Source: Sphingomonadales bacterium
Lineage (GTDB): Bacteria; Pseudomonadota; Alphaproteobacteria; Sphingomonadales; Sphingomonadaceae
DNA: 64,000 bases
NCBI GenBank assembly: GCA_025352685.1
Contig: JANXSN010000032.1
Span: 62,001 to 126,000, forward strand
Direction of reading: 5' to 3'
Shown: one piece after another, positions 20,768 through 31,394 of the stretch
How the letters are laid out: each line of letters starts with the position of its first letter
How positions within the stretch are numbered: the stretch's first letter is position 1
Translations under genes and position numbers: made by a program
The notes under the pieces: model-generated
Database searches by the model: none
What the model was told of the DNA's origin: nothing
Seen by the model: only the letters and a program-made list of their open reading frames with translations

Positions 20768-21845
20768 CAAACCGCGCCGACCAACTTTCCTGTGCGCACC
20801 ATGTCTCGGCTGAGCCCGACACGACGCATGCGCGCGGACCGCTCACGACAAGGCCAATGGCGTGAACGGTTTCTCCAGCGGCCTCAAGCTTCGTTGTCAC
20901 GTCAGCGACATCGTCTTGCGCAACGACGAGTGCCATGCCGATTCCGCAATTGAAGGTCTTGGCCATTTCCCCAGGCTCGATGTTTCCTTGTGCCTGAAGA
21001 AACGCCATCAATCGTTGCTGTTCCCACGAATCGGCATCAATCAATGCTTGCATGCCGCTGGGGAGGCAGCGCGGGATATTTTCAAGCAGCCCGCCGCCCG
21101 TGATATGCGCCATCGCTTTGATCTTTCCGGTTCTTACGAGCGGAAGCAACGCCGTGACGTAAATCCGCGTGGGCGCCATCAAAGCGTCGATCAGCAGCGT
21201 ATCGAGGTCGAACAGCGCAGGGCGGTCGAGCTTCCACCCGCGGTCCGTTGCCAACCGGCGAACGAGCGAAAAACCGTTTGAATGAATGCCCGACGACGCA
21301 AGCCCGAGAATGACGTTTCCCGCGCGCACTTTTGATCCCGTAATCACCTCATCACGTTCGACTGCCCCGACGCAAAATCCCGCTAGGTCGTAGTCACCCT
21401 CGGCATACATCCCGGGCATTTCTGCCGTCTCGCCGCCGATCAACGCGCATCCCGCCTGTTTGCAGCCCTCGGCGATGCTCGCAACGACGCGCGTAGCGAC
21501 CTCGTTGTCGAGTTTGGACGTCGCATAATAGTCGAGGAAGAACAGCGGTTCTGCGCCCTGTACGACCAGATCGTTGGCACACATGGCAACCAGATCGATA
21601 CCAACGCCGTCGTGGCGGTTATTTTCGATGGCGAGTTTGAGCTTCGTGCCAACCCCGTCGTTCGCCGCGACGAGCAGCGGGTCGGCGAACCCGGCCGCCT
21701 TCAAGTCAAAAAAACCGCCGAATCCTCCGAGTTCGGCATCGGCCCCGGCACGCCGCGTCGACCTGGCCAGAGGGCCAATGGCGCGCACGAGGGCATTGCC
21801 CGCCGCAATTGAGACGCCCGCTTGTTCGTAAGTATATCCCGCCAT
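20760..21845 (-). CDS. purM: Phosphoribosylformylglycinamidine cyclo-ligase (AIR synthetase)
   Basis: 361 aa. Closes FGAM to AIR with ATP. Markers are [45 protein letters not shown] and [19 protein letters not shown]. The frame runs open to 22223, but the upstream part overlaps the divergent DUF2066 gene and is not PurM-like. The start [11 protein letters not shown] at 21845 is the family N-terminus. It is followed directly by purN. Confidence 0.96.
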   Translation of the reverse strand: MAGYTYEQAGVSIAAGNALVRAIGPLARSTRRAGADAELGGFGGFFDLKAAGFADPLLVAANDGVGTKLKLAIENNRHDGVGIDLVAMCANDLVVQGAEPLFFLDYYATSKLDNEVATRVVASIAEGCKQAGCALIGGETAEMPGMYAEGDYDLAGFCVGAVERDEVITGSKVRAGNVILGLASSGIHSNGFSLVRRLATDRGWKLDRPALFDLDTLLIDALMAPTRIYVTALLPLVRTGKIKAMAHITGGGLLENIPRCLPSGMQALIDADSWEQQRLMAFLQAQGNIEPGEMAKTFNCGIGMALVVAQDDVADVTTKLEAAGETVHAIGLVVSGPRACVVSGSAETWCAQESWSARFDA

Positions 21846-21905
21846 GAGGTGCGCCTTTCCACAACGCGCTTGGTTTTCCAACCGCAACTCGCCAAAAGAC
21901 GCGCC

Positions 21906-23123
21906 GTGAAGTTCCCGCTCGCTCCTTTTCTCGCCATTGTCGGCGCATCGTTGCTGACAGCGGCTGTTATCGCTCAGATCGAAGGGAGCGAGCGCGGCGT
22001 TGCCCCTATCGATTCGTCGGGAAGTTTCGAGGTCTCGGGCATCGCTGTCGATGTGCGGGCCAAGACAGCAGAGGCTGCTCGACTTGGGGGGTGGCGGATC
22101 GCTCAACGAAAAGGCTGGGAGCAGCTCTGGGGCAAGATGCATGGCGGGCAGGGCGGTGCGCCTGAGCTCGGCGATTCGGCACTGGACGGTATCGTTGCAG
22201 GAATTGTCGTCGAAAGTGAACAAATCGGGCCCAATCGATACGTCGCGCGGCTGGGTGTATTGTTCGACCGCGCACGCGCCGGAGCGATCCTCGGGGTAAC
22301 GGGGCAGATTTCGCGGTCGGCGCCGATGCTGGTGCTACCCGTGCAATGGACGGGCGGCACTGCCTATAGTTTCGAACAACGAACCGAATGGCAAAAGGCG
22401 TGGGCGCGTTTTCGCACTGGCAACAGTCCGATTGACTATGTACGACCGAGCGGAACGGGGTCTGATCCACTCTTGCTGAATTTTGGACAGACGCAGCGAC
22501 CTGGGCGGAACTGGTGGCGTATGATCCTCGACCAATACGGTGCGGCGGACGTTTTAAGCCCGCAGGTAAGCCTGTCGTACAGTTATCCCGGTGGCCCCGT
22601 GACCGGATATTTCGTAGCGCGGCACGGCCCCGGAAACGAGATCGTGTCGAGCTTTGCGCTCCGCGTTGAAACCAGCGACAAGATTCCGGCGATGATGGAC
22701 GAAGGCGTCAAGCGCCTTGATGCCGTATACGCCGACGCGCTGGCGATGGGCGTCTTGCGCCCAGACCCGTCTTTGATCGAAACTCCACAGATTGACCCGT
22801 CGCTAATCGAGAACGCGACGGAGGGCGTCGGCGACAATGTCACTGCAGACAATGCGACGCAAGCGGTCGCCGAGACGTCGACATTGGGGTCGACCATCAC
22901 GATACAGTTCGAAACCCCAGATGTCAGTTCGGTTAGCGGAACCGAATTGGCGGTGCGCAGTGTTCCGGGCGTCAAATCCTCATCGACGACCAGCCTCGCG
23001 CTTGGCGGCACATCGGTGATGAGCGTGTCGTTTGCGGGGGATGCAGCAACGCTCAAGCTCGCGCTCGAAGCTCGCGGCTTCAAGGTGAGTGAAGCGGGCG
23101 GGGCGCTCCGGATCCGACGATGA
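21906..23123 (+). CDS. DUF2066-domain exported/membrane-anchored protein
   Basis: About 405 aa from GTG. An N-terminal hydrophobic helix ([20 protein letters not shown]) acts as anchor or signal. The next 130 residues ([35 protein letters not shown]...) match the DUF2066 pattern, a family usually encoded between purM and the DnaA-related regulator in proteobacteria. The C-terminal 80 residues ([13 protein letters not shown]...[13 protein letters not shown]) form an extra repeat-like beta-rich segment. Only 60 bp separates its start from the divergent purM start. Function unknown. Confidence 0.85.
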   Translation: MKFPLAPFLAIVGASLLTAAVIAQIEGSERGVAPIDSSGSFEVSGIAVDVRAKTAEAARLGGWRIAQRKGWEQLWGKMHGGQGGAPELGDSALDGIVAGIVVESEQIGPNRYVARLGVLFDRARAGAILGVTGQISRSAPMLVLPVQWTGGTAYSFEQRTEWQKAWARFRTGNSPIDYVRPSGTGSDPLLLNFGQTQRPGRNWWRMILDQYGAADVLSPQVSLSYSYPGGPVTGYFVARHGPGNEIVSSFALRVETSDKIPAMMDEGVKRLDAVYADALAMGVLRPDPSLIETPQIDPSLIENATEGVGDNVTADNATQAVAETSTLGSTITIQFETPDVSSVSGTELAVRSVPGVKSSSTTSLALGGTSVMSVSFAGDAATLKLALEARGFKVSEAGGALRIRR

Positions 23124-23144
23124 TACGGTTTTGAAAGTCGGGCC

Positions 23145-23756
23145 ATGAACCAACCGGCGCTGCCGCTCGACTGGCCAGCCGACGAGGCCGACGATGCTTT
23201 TATTGTCACCGCGTCGAACGCTGCTGCAGTCCGTCATCTTGATGCAATCGGGACGTGGCCGGTATCGAGCTGCTTGCTCACCGGGCCGCGCAAGTCGGGT
23301 CGCAGCCTGCTCGGACGAATCTTTGTACAGCGCAGCGGCGGTCGCCTGATCGACGACGCCGACCGTCGCGACGAACGCAGCTTGTTCAGCGCCTGGAACG
23401 AGGCGCAGACAACGCGGCGTCCGCTGTTGCTGGTGGCCGAAGTCCCGCCGCCGGACTGGCGCATATCTCTGGCTGATCTGCGTTCACGTATGTCAGCTAC
23501 GCCTGCAGTGACGATGGGACCACCCGACGATGAATTGATCGGAGCGCTGCTGGCGCAATTGCTCGCGCGGCGCGGCCTCTCGGTGGGTCCAGAAGTCATT
23601 GTCTATCTGGTGCCGCGCAGTCCGCGCAGTCATTTGGGTGTCATCGGACTCGTCGATGCTCTCGACGCCGCGTCGCTGGCGCAGCGGCGCGCAGTGACAA
23701 TTCCGCTCGCCCGTGAGGTGCTGGGGCCAATCGACGGTTCTGCCAAAGCGGACTAG
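23145..23756 (+). CDS. HdaA-like DnaA regulatory inactivator
   Basis: 203 aa. It begins [10 protein letters not shown], which contains a clamp-binding-like QPALPLDW motif as in Hda/HdaA proteins. A degenerate P-loop ([17 protein letters not shown]) and the DnaA-type lid region [20 protein letters not shown] follow. In Caulobacter HdaA promotes hydrolysis of DnaA-ATP together with the beta clamp. It lies 21 bp after the DUF2066 gene and 10 bp before ppk, so it is probably in one operon with both. Confidence 0.85.
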   Translation: MNQPALPLDWPADEADDAFIVTASNAAAVRHLDAIGTWPVSSCLLTGPRKSGRSLLGRIFVQRSGGRLIDDADRRDERSLFSAWNEAQTTRRPLLLVAEVPPPDWRISLADLRSRMSATPAVTMGPPDDELIGALLAQLLARRGLSVGPEVIVYLVPRSPRSHLGVIGLVDALDAASLAQRRAVTIPLAREVLGPIDGSAKAD

Positions 23757-23766
23757 AGGTTTACGA

Positions 23767-25875
23767 ATGTTCCCCACAACCAGTCGCTATTTCAACCGTG
23801 AGCTGAGCTGGCTCGCCTTCAACCGTCGCGTGCTCGAGGAGTCGACCAACCGCGCGCATCCCTTGCTCGAACGGCTGCGCTTCCTATCGATTTCGGGAAA
23901 CAACCTGGACGAATTCTTCATGGTTCGCGTGGCGGGGTTGAAGGGCCAGCAATTGCAGAACGTCGACGAACTGTCGATCGACGGCATGACAGTCGCGCAG
24001 CAATTGGCGGCCGTGGCGGCGGATGCCGATCTGCTGACCGACGCGCAACAGAACACATGGCTGGCAATCGTGCGCGAGCTCGCCGACGCAGACGTTCACG
24101 TCGTCGGCGCTGACGGCGTACCCGCAGGGTCGATCGCGTGGCTGGACACTTATTTCCGTGAGCAGATATTCCCAGTGTTGACGCCACAGGCGCTGGACCC
24201 GGCGCATCCGTTCCCGTTCATTCCCAACCTGGGTCTTAGCCTGATTTTCGATTTGAAGCGTCTGGCCGACGGTGAATCCATCCGAGAACTCGTGATGATT
24301 CCGCCGACCGTTGCCCGTTTCGTGCGACTGCCGGGGATCAAGGCGACCTACATTGCGATGGAGACCTTGGTACGGCGTTATGCGCGCGCGATGTTTCCAG
24401 GTTATGAGGTCTGCGATGCGGGTGTCTTCCGCATTATTCGAGACAGCGATATCGAAGTCGAGGAAGAGGCCGAAGACCTGGTTCGTTATTTTCGGACCGC
24501 GATCATGCGACGCCGGCGAGGCCGTGTCATCCGCCTCGATCTGGAAACGGGGATGAGTGCTGATCTTGAAGCCGTACTCAAACGCGAACTCGGCGGGGGA
24601 GACGCGCTGATCATCGAAAAAGAGGCGTTTCTGGGAATCGGCGCGCTGGAGGCCTTGGTCGAGGAAGATCGGCCCGACTTGAAGTTTACGCCCTATTCGC
24701 CCCGTTTTCCCGAACGAATCCGGGATTACGACGGCGATTGTTTTGCCGCGATCCGCGCCAAGGACATCGTGATTCATCACCCGTATGAAACGTTCGACGT
24801 GGTGCTCGCTTTCCTGCGGCAGGCCGCAGCAGACCCCGATGTCGTGGCGATCAAGCAGACGCTCTATCGGGCAGGCAAGCAGCCAACCGTCATTCGCGCG
24901 CTGTGTGATGCCGCAGAGGCGGGAAAGTCGGTAACGGCAGTCGTCGAGCTCAAGGCGCGATTCGACGAAGAGCAAAATCTTTTGTGGGCGTCGCAGCTCG
25001 AACGGTCGGGCGTGCAGGTTGTGTATGGCTTCATCGACTGGAAGACGCACGCGAAAGTGTCGATGGTCGTCCGGCGCGAAGGTGGGCTGAATCGGACATA
25101 CTGCCATTTCGGGACCGGCAATTATCACCCGATTACTGCACGAATTTACACCGATCTGAGTTTTTTCACTGCTGACCCGCGCGCGGGGCGTGATGCAGCG
25201 CAGATGTTCAATTACATTACGGGCTACGTCGAGCCGCGCGGGCTGGAACTGCTGACCCTGTCGCCCAGCAGTTTGAGGTCAAAGCTGACTGATCTGATCG
25301 ACGCCGAAATCGCGCATGTTCGCGAAGGGCGCCAATCAGGAATTTGGGCCAAGATGAATTCGCTGGTCGACCCCAAGATTATCGACAAGCTCTATGCTGC
25401 CAGTGCTGCGGGAGTGCCGATCGAACTCGTGATCCGTGGAATCTGCTGTCTGAGACCAGGGGTTGTCGGCTTGTCGGACACGATCCGCGTCAAATCGGTC
25501 GTGGGGCGTTTCCTCGAACACAGCCGCATCTGGGCGTTTGGTGCGGGCAAGGCGCTGCCCAACGACCGAGCCAAGCTTTACATTTCGTCGGCCGACTGGA
25601 TGCCCCGCAATTTCGACCGACGCGTCGAATATATGTTGCCGATCGAGACGCCGACCGTCCATGATCAGGTGCTCGATCAGGTCATGGTCGCCAATTTGAT
25701 TGACACCGAACAGAGCTGGGAACTTCAAGCGGATGGATCATACATACGGGTCGAAAGCGGACCAAAACCGTTTAATCTCCATCGCTATTTCATGACCAAC
25801 CCTTCGCTGTCGGGACGCGGAGCGGCCCTCGATCAGGGGCATGGTGTCCCAACGCTAAGCCTCAGGCGGCGCTGA
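23767..25875 (+). CDS. ppk: Polyphosphate kinase 1
   Basis: About 702 aa. Reversibly makes polyphosphate from ATP. The N-terminus [19 protein letters not shown] is the PPK1 signature. The phosphorylated His lies in [12 protein letters not shown], and [11 protein letters not shown] holds conserved Arg and Lys residues. The C-terminal domain has [14 protein letters not shown]. The start at 23767 (GTTTACGAATG) fits the family; the frame extends back into hdaA. Its stop codon is directly followed by the GTG of ppx. Confidence 0.96.
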   Translation: MFPTTSRYFNRELSWLAFNRRVLEESTNRAHPLLERLRFLSISGNNLDEFFMVRVAGLKGQQLQNVDELSIDGMTVAQQLAAVAADADLLTDAQQNTWLAIVRELADADVHVVGADGVPAGSIAWLDTYFREQIFPVLTPQALDPAHPFPFIPNLGLSLIFDLKRLADGESIRELVMIPPTVARFVRLPGIKATYIAMETLVRRYARAMFPGYEVCDAGVFRIIRDSDIEVEEEAEDLVRYFRTAIMRRRRGRVIRLDLETGMSADLEAVLKRELGGGDALIIEKEAFLGIGALEALVEEDRPDLKFTPYSPRFPERIRDYDGDCFAAIRAKDIVIHHPYETFDVVLAFLRQAAADPDVVAIKQTLYRAGKQPTVIRALCDAAEAGKSVTAVVELKARFDEEQNLLWASQLERSGVQVVYGFIDWKTHAKVSMVVRREGGLNRTYCHFGTGNYHPITARIYTDLSFFTADPRAGRDAAQMFNYITGYVEPRGLELLTLSPSSLRSKLTDLIDAEIAHVREGRQSGIWAKMNSLVDPKIIDKLYAASAAGVPIELVIRGICCLRPGVVGLSDTIRVKSVVGRFLEHSRIWAFGAGKALPNDRAKLYISSADWMPRNFDRRVEYMLPIETPTVHDQVLDQVMVANLIDTEQSWELQADGSYIRVESGPKPFNLHRYFMTNPSLSGRGAALDQGHGVPTLSLRRR

Positions 25876-27324
25876 GTGGCGGACACCCACGCGATCATCG
25901 ACATCGGATCCAACTCTGTACGCCTTGTGGTTTATGACGGTCCTGCCCGTGCGCCATCGGTCCTGTTCAATGAAAAGGTTTCAGCCGGGCTTGGCCGGGG
26001 ATTGGGCGAGGGTGCCGCGCTTAATCGCAATGCGGTTGCACAAGCGCTCCGTGCTCTGAAGCGCTTCCGGGTTGTCGCTCGGGCGATGGGCGTCGAAGGC
26101 GTCCGGACGGTCGCGACCGCCGCGGTACGCGACGCAAGCGATGGCAAGACGTTTGTTTCCGAAATCGAGGCACTCGGTTTGCCCGTCGAACTCCTCTCCG
26201 GCGATCAGGAGGCACGAGCTTCGGGGTACGGGGTCCTGTCTGCCTTTCCGCATGCTGACGGCGTGGTCGGCGATCTGGGCGGCGGCAGCCTGGAACTGGT
26301 TCGCGTGCGCGGCGGCAAGGTTCACGAACGAGTTTCCTTACCGTTGGGCGTTCTGCGTCTTGCCGGGATGAAGAAAGGTCGTGGCATCCTCGACCGCCAC
26401 GTCCGCAAGTTACTCGTCAAGGCGGGATGGAAGTCGGTCGAAGACGGTATGCCGTTCTGGCTCGTCGGGGGGTCGTGGCGGGCTCTTGCACGCTTGCATA
26501 TGTATCTGTCCGACTATCCGCTGCCAGTGCTGCACGGCTATACGATGCCGCCCGAGGCTGCCTCGCGGCTTTCGCGTGCGCTAGGCCGGATGGATCGCAA
26601 GCGACTGAAGGGCATAGAATCGCTGCCGTCCGGGCGTATCGGGGCACTGAGCGACGCCGCGGCGCTCCTGATGACGCTCACCCGGCTGCTCGGGTCGGGC
26701 TCGCTCATCGTCTCGGCTTACGGCCTTCGCGAAGGGCTTATTTTCGAAGGACTGAGTGGAGAAGTTCGTGCACAGGATCCCCTTATCGAGGCCGCGCGGC
26801 AAACAGGCGCAAAACTCGGCCGATTTCCAGAGCATGGCGACCTCTTAGCGCGTTGGACCGCGCCTTTGTTCACGCAGGAGGACAGTCGGAGCGCCCGCTT
26901 GCGTCACGCCGCATGCCTGCTCAGCGATGTCGGCTGGATGGCAAACCCTGAGTTGCGCGCCGAACGCGGCCTCGACATTGCGCTTTATGGCAACTGGGTC
27001 GGTGTTGATGGGCGCGGGCGTGCTATGATTGCACATGCTCTCTATACCAGCTTTGGTGGCGGGAGCATGCCCGCACCGCTTGTTGCGCAGCTTTGCTCTT
27101 CCGACGATTGTGCAGTGGCTGCAGCATGGGGACTGGCAATACGGCTTGGCCAACGTCTGAGCGGGGGCGTCGCGGGGCCGCTGGAAGTCAGTCATTTGTC
27201 GATCGATCAAAAGCATGTGCAGCTGACTTTGTCCGCAGATCATGCGCTACTTTACGGTGAGGCGGTTGAGCGACGACACCGGCAATTGGCGGCAATGCTA
27301 AAGCGAACGGCGAAACTGGGCTAA
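25876..27324 (+). CDS. ppx: Exopolyphosphatase, Ppx/GppA family
   Basis: 482 aa. It starts with GTG immediately after the ppk stop. ASKHA-fold ATPase motifs are visible: AIIDIGSNSVRLVVYD (phosphate 1), VGDLGGGSLELV (phosphate 2), and the catalytic Glu region SGDQEARASGYGVLS. The C-terminal half is an HD-like helical domain. It degrades polyphosphate or pppGpp, so ppk and ppx form a synthesis/turnover pair. Confidence 0.93.
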   Translation: MADTHAIIDIGSNSVRLVVYDGPARAPSVLFNEKVSAGLGRGLGEGAALNRNAVAQALRALKRFRVVARAMGVEGVRTVATAAVRDASDGKTFVSEIEALGLPVELLSGDQEARASGYGVLSAFPHADGVVGDLGGGSLELVRVRGGKVHERVSLPLGVLRLAGMKKGRGILDRHVRKLLVKAGWKSVEDGMPFWLVGGSWRALARLHMYLSDYPLPVLHGYTMPPEAASRLSRALGRMDRKRLKGIESLPSGRIGALSDAAALLMTLTRLLGSGSLIVSAYGLREGLIFEGLSGEVRAQDPLIEAARQTGAKLGRFPEHGDLLARWTAPLFTQEDSRSARLRHAACLLSDVGWMANPELRAERGLDIALYGNWVGVDGRGRAMIAHALYTSFGGGSMPAPLVAQLCSSDDCAVAAAWGLAIRLGQRLSGGVAGPLEVSHLSIDQKHVQLTLSADHALLYGEAVERRHRQLAAMLKRTAKLG

Positions 27325-27325
27325 C

Positions 27326-27607
27326 CTAGCCACAGTCGATTGCAGTTACGAAATTTCGCACATCGGTGCGGATGTTCAGGCGATCAGCGCGATAATCCAT
27401 CGTTACCATCATGCCGGGCGCGATCCAGCGGAGCGCTTTAGCGCTCGACCGTCTGAAGATGGCTTTACCAACATCGGCAGTTGCCAGCACACCGACGAAG
27501 TTTTGAACGTGTTTTGCATCACAGTGGCCGCCGCCCGCGACGGTAGTCGTCTCGCATCCAGCGAGCAGCGTCAACGACACCGCCACGGGCACGGCAAACC
27601 GGTTCAT
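27326..27607 (-). CDS. Small lipoprotein, I78-family peptidase-inhibitor-like
   Basis: 93 aa. The lipobox is LLAGC after a short signal peptide. The mature part has the I78 pattern: CDAKHVQNFVG, a central region containing RWIAPGMMVTMDYRADRLNI, and a terminal IDCG. The pair of Cys (CDAK and DCG) would bracket the fold. Members of this fold are described as protease inhibitors or as periplasmic lipoproteins of unknown role. Its ATG overlaps the rnd stop by 4 bp, and its stop lies 1 bp from the convergent ppx stop. Confidence 0.8.
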   Translation of the reverse strand: MNRFAVPVAVSLTLLAGCETTTVAGGGHCDAKHVQNFVGVLATADVGKAIFRRSSAKALRWIAPGMMVTMDYRADRLNIRTDVRNFVTAIDCG

Positions 27608-28794
27608 TCGACGTCTCCTGCGTCAACGTTTTCTGTCCGCGTCATTTTGAGCTTGCCGCTCACGACTGCAAAGGCCAGCCGCCCCTCGACCAAGTCGAGC
27701 GCGTCTCGACCGAACTGGTCGAAACGCCAGCCGGTCAGTATCGACAGCCCCTCGCGTATGCCCGCCGCCAGCATGTCGAGATCGTCTGTCCGCGCGAGCA
27801 GGCGCGGCGCAACGTTCGATTCCTTGGCGCGGATTTTGAGCAGCAGCTTGAGCAAATCTGCAACGAGAGCGCCGTCCTTGCCCAGTCCCGGCTTACGGTC
27901 GTCGCGCGGCGGCATCAGCTCAGCGGCGAGTGGCCCGGCGTTTCCAAGTGCGGCCAACATTCGGCTACCGATGTCGTTGCCCGCCCAAGAGGCAGAAAGG
28001 CCCCGCACTTTCGACAGATCGCCCTGTACGCGGGGCGGGTGCAGCGCAATATCCGCGAGAGTTTCGTCCTTGACGATGCGCCCGCGAGGGAGGTTTTTTG
28101 TACGCGCCTCATGTTCGCGCCAGGCGGCAAGCGCCCGCAATCGGCCCAGAACTTCGGGTTTGCGGCTGGCGATCTTGACCCGTTTCCAGGCTTCGCCTGG
28201 TTCCTGCGCATAATTTGCGGGGTTGGCTAGACGTTCCATCTCCTGATCCAGCCAAGCGCCACGACCGGTCTTGACTAACTTGTCGAGCATCATCGGAAAA
28301 ATTCTCGCCAGATGCGTCACGTCACCGATGGCATATTCGATCTGGCGGTTGTCGAGTGGGCGCCGGCTCCAATCGGTGAAACGCGCGCCTTTGTCGAGCG
28401 TGATATCGAGCCATTGATCGACGAGATTTGAATATCCGACCTGTTCGCCCTGACCCAATGCCATTGCTGCCACTTGCGTGTCGAAAAGCGGGAAGGGGGT
28501 CTTACCGGTGAGATTATAGACGATTTCGATATCCTGCCCCCCGGCGTGAAACACCTTAAGCACGTCATCATTCTCGGTCATCAGCTCGAGGAGTGGCTTC
28601 AGGTCAAGCCCTTCGGCCTTGGGGTCGACGGCGGCGGCCTCATGTTCGTCGGCGATCTGAATGAGGCACAAGTCTGGCCAGAAGGTATTCTCACGCATGA
28701 ATTCCGTATCGACGGCGATAAAGCTCGATTTGGCAATTCGCTCGCACATAGCGGCGAGCGTTGCGGTGTCTTCAATCATCGGATGAATCTGCAT
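27604..28794 (-). CDS. rnd: Ribonuclease D
   Basis: About 396 aa. DEDDy exonuclease motifs: Exo I VDTEFMREN, Exo II FHAGGQDIEI, Exo III YAIGDVTHLARI with the Tyr. An HRDC domain follows (about residues 205-290; RLRALAAWREHEARTKNLPRG). It trims tRNA and structured RNA 3' ends. The start MQIHPMIEDT at 28794 is the family beginning; the frame extends to 28860 but overlaps the aspS start region. It is divergent from aspS by 64 bp. Confidence 0.93.
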   Translation of the reverse strand: MQIHPMIEDTATLAAMCERIAKSSFIAVDTEFMRENTFWPDLCLIQIADEHEAAAVDPKAEGLDLKPLLELMTENDDVLKVFHAGGQDIEIVYNLTGKTPFPLFDTQVAAMALGQGEQVGYSNLVDQWLDITLDKGARFTDWSRRPLDNRQIEYAIGDVTHLARIFPMMLDKLVKTGRGAWLDQEMERLANPANYAQEPGEAWKRVKIASRKPEVLGRLRALAAWREHEARTKNLPRGRIVKDETLADIALHPPRVQGDLSKVRGLSASWAGNDIGSRMLAALGNAGPLAAELMPPRDDRKPGLGKDGALVADLLKLLLKIRAKESNVAPRLLARTDDLDMLAAGIREGLSILTGWRFDQFGRDALDLVEGRLAFAVVSGKLKMTRTENVDAGDVE

Positions 28795-28858
28795 CCGCAC
28801 TCCATAGCGAGGTGAGGCGGGTTGACAAACGGCCTGTGCGCCTGCGTTAGCCCAGCCC

Positions 28859-30631
28859 ATGACCCTCCATGCCTACAGAACCCACACCTGCGCCGAACTG
28901 CGCAGTAACGACGTCGATGCCACCGTTCGCCTTTCCGGCTGGATCCACCGCAAGCGCGATCATGGCAACCTCTTGTTCGTCGACTTGCGTGATCATTACG
29001 GCATCACACAGATCGTAACCGACACGGATAGTCCGGCGCACGCCGTGCTCGACCGGTTGCGCCCTGAATCTGTGGTGACGATCACGGGTGAAGTTGTCGC
29101 ACGCTCGGCCGAAACACTGAATGCCGGGCTCGCGACGGGCGCCGTCGAGGTGCGCGCCCGCGAGGTCTCGGTGCAATCGTCGGCCGCCGAATTACCGATG
29201 CCAGTATTCGGCGAGGCCGAATATCCAGAAGAGATCCGGCTCCGATATCGCTACCTCGATTTGCGCCGGGAGCGCCTTCACGCCAATATCGTGCTGCGCT
29301 CGAACGTCATTGCCAGCATTCGTCAACGGATGATCGCGCAGGGTTTTACCGAATTCCAAACCCCGATCCTGACGGCAAGCAGTCCCGAGGGCGCACGCGA
29401 TTATCTGGTTCCCAGCCGTGTTCACCCCGGCAAGTTCTACGCGCTGCCGCAGGCGCCGCAAATGTTCAAACAGCTGCTGATGGTCGCCGGGTTCGACCGT
29501 TATTTTCAGATTGCACCCTGCTTTCGTGACGAGGATGCGCGCGCGGATCGCAGCCCTGGAGAATTCTACCAGCTTGATTTCGAAATGAGCTTCGTCACGC
29601 AGGACGATGTCTTCAATGCAATCGAACCGGTGCTGCACGGTGTTTTCGAACAGTTCGCGAACGGGCGCAGCGTCAGCGCGGCCCCATTCCCGCGAATTCC
29701 CTATCGCGAATCGATGCTGAGATATGGGTCCGACAAGCCTGACCTTCGCAATCCCATCGTCATCAGTGACGTATCGCAGCATTTTGAGGGGTCGGGATTC
29801 GGGCGGTTTGCATCGATGATCGAGGCAGGTGATGTTGTCCGTGCCATCCCTGCGCCAGGCACCGCGCAGAAGAGCCGAAAGTTCTTTGACGACATGAATG
29901 GTTGGGCACAAGCTGAGGGCTATGCCGGGCTCGGCTATATCACTCAAAAGAACGGTGAATTCGGAGGGCCAATCGCCAAGAATCACGGCGAGGAAGCGAC
30001 GCGCAGCTTGGTCGCGGCGCTTGGTCTCGGCCCCGATGACGGCGTCTTCTTTGCTGCCGGCCCGGAGGCAATGGCGGCCAAGCTGGCAGGCGCGGCCCGG
30101 GCGCGCATCGGGACCGAGCTCGGCCTGATCGACAAAAACCGCTTCGAATTCTGCTGGATCGTCGACTTTCCGATGTTCGAGTATGACGAGGATGCCAAGA
30201 AAATCGATTTCAGCCACAACCCCTTCTCCATGCCGCAGGGCGAGATGGAGGCGCTCGAGACCATGAACCCCCTCGATATTCTCGCCTATCAGTACGACAT
30301 CGTCTGTAACGGCATCGAACTGTCTTCTGGAGCGATCAGGAACCACCGGCCTGACATCATGTACAAGGCCTTCGAGATCGCGGGGTACACTCAGGACCAG
30401 GTTGACAACAATTTCGCAGGTATGATCAATGCGTTCAAGCTTGGCGCGCCGCCGCACGGTGGTTCAGCGCCGGGGATTGACCGCATCGTCATGCTGCTCG
30501 CCGACGAGCCTAACATCCGCGAGGTCATCGCGTTCCCCATGAATCAGAAGGCGGAGGACTTGATGATGAACGCGCCGGCCCCGGTTACCATGAAACAGTT
30601 GCGTGAATTGGGTATACGGGTCGTCGAATAG
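28859..30631 (+). CDS. aspS: Aspartyl-tRNA synthetase
   Basis: 590 aa, the bacterial class II type. OB-fold anticodon domain ([26 protein letters not shown]), then motif 1, motif 2 ([17 protein letters not shown]), a GAD-type insert, and motif 3 ([13 protein letters not shown]). Flipped-loop and Asp-binding residues (QSPQ-equivalent [10 protein letters not shown]) are present. Whether it also charges tRNA-Asn, as in bacteria with GatCAB, cannot be decided here. Confidence 0.96.
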   Translation: MTLHAYRTHTCAELRSNDVDATVRLSGWIHRKRDHGNLLFVDLRDHYGITQIVTDTDSPAHAVLDRLRPESVVTITGEVVARSAETLNAGLATGAVEVRAREVSVQSSAAELPMPVFGEAEYPEEIRLRYRYLDLRRERLHANIVLRSNVIASIRQRMIAQGFTEFQTPILTASSPEGARDYLVPSRVHPGKFYALPQAPQMFKQLLMVAGFDRYFQIAPCFRDEDARADRSPGEFYQLDFEMSFVTQDDVFNAIEPVLHGVFEQFANGRSVSAAPFPRIPYRESMLRYGSDKPDLRNPIVISDVSQHFEGSGFGRFASMIEAGDVVRAIPAPGTAQKSRKFFDDMNGWAQAEGYAGLGYITQKNGEFGGPIAKNHGEEATRSLVAALGLGPDDGVFFAAGPEAMAAKLAGAARARIGTELGLIDKNRFEFCWIVDFPMFEYDEDAKKIDFSHNPFSMPQGEMEALETMNPLDILAYQYDIVCNGIELSSGAIRNHRPDIMYKAFEIAGYTQDQVDNNFAGMINAFKLGAPPHGGSAPGIDRIVMLLADEPNIREVIAFPMNQKAEDLMMNAPAPVTMKQLRELGIRVVE

Positions 30632-30645
30632 CAAGGGGAAACACG

Positions 30646-31122
30646 ATGAACGCCAAGGATTTCACGGTTCGAGCCGCAGACGGCAAGAACATCCTGCTGA
30701 CCGAGTTCGATGGCCCCATCCTGGTTGTCAACGTTGCGTCCAAATGCGGATTTACGCCGCAGTACGAAGGGCTTGAGGCGCTTGCGCGCGAATACGGGCC
30801 GAAAGGGCTCACCGTGCTGGGCTTCCCGTGTAACCAGTTCGGCGGGCAGGAACCCGGTGATGCGGCCGAGATCGCGAATTTCTGTTCACTCACCTACAAC
30901 GTGACCTTTCCCGTCCTTGCCAAGGTCGACGTCAACGGCGACGGTGCGGATCCCTTTTTCAAGTTCATCAAAAAGGAAAGACCGGGCGTGCTCGGCAGCC
31001 AGGCAATCAAGTGGAACTTCACCAAGTTTCTGATCGACAGCGATGGTAAGGTCGTGTCGCGCTTCGCCTCGACCGACAAGCCGGAAAGCCTGAAACCGGC
31101 GATCGAGAAACTTCTCGGATGA
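30646..31122 (+). CDS. Glutathione peroxidase family protein
   Basis: 158 aa. Thioredoxin-fold peroxidase with the peroxidatic Cys in VNVASKCGFTPQY, the catalytic Gln in FPCNQFGGQEPG, and the Trp in IKWNFTKFLID. The second Cys (FPCNQ) is typical of thioredoxin-dependent forms. It is probably cytoplasmic because no signal peptide is seen. It lies 14 bp after aspS with a GGGGAAA ribosome site and overlaps the next small gene by 4 bp. Confidence 0.93.
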   Translation: MNAKDFTVRAADGKNILLTEFDGPILVVNVASKCGFTPQYEGLEALAREYGPKGLTVLGFPCNQFGGQEPGDAAEIANFCSLTYNVTFPVLAKVDVNGDGADPFFKFIKKERPGVLGSQAIKWNFTKFLIDSDGKVVSRFASTDKPESLKPAIEKLLG

Positions 31123-31355
31123 AAGGGGTCGACTGGAGCGTCGCGGCTAAGCTGATAGAGCGCGACGATGCGGGGTCGGAACTCGCCTATGACTTCCACG
31201 AGCGCGCCACGGGAACGCTCGCATCATTGGTCACGCAAGTGGTAGCGATGGATGCGACGGCACGAGCGCGAATGTTGATCGACGCTGGATCAGTGGGGAT
31301 GCTGACGGTGGGGCAAATACTCGATCTGTCGGCGCGTAGCGACTTTCCGGCGTAA
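31119..31355 (+). CDS. Small conserved-looking protein of unknown function
   Basis: 78 aa: MKGVDWSVAAKLIERDDAGS..., a mostly helical sequence with no Cys, signal peptide or known motif. Its ATG overlaps the glutathione peroxidase stop (ATGA), which supports it as a real, translationally coupled gene. I do not recognise the family. Confidence 0.65.
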   Translation: MKGVDWSVAAKLIERDDAGSELAYDFHERATGTLASLVTQVVAMDATARARMLIDAGSVGMLTVGQILDLSARSDFPA

Positions 31356-31394
31356 AAGCTTTCGCGAATCGCGCCGCCGGGTCTAGTGTTTCTC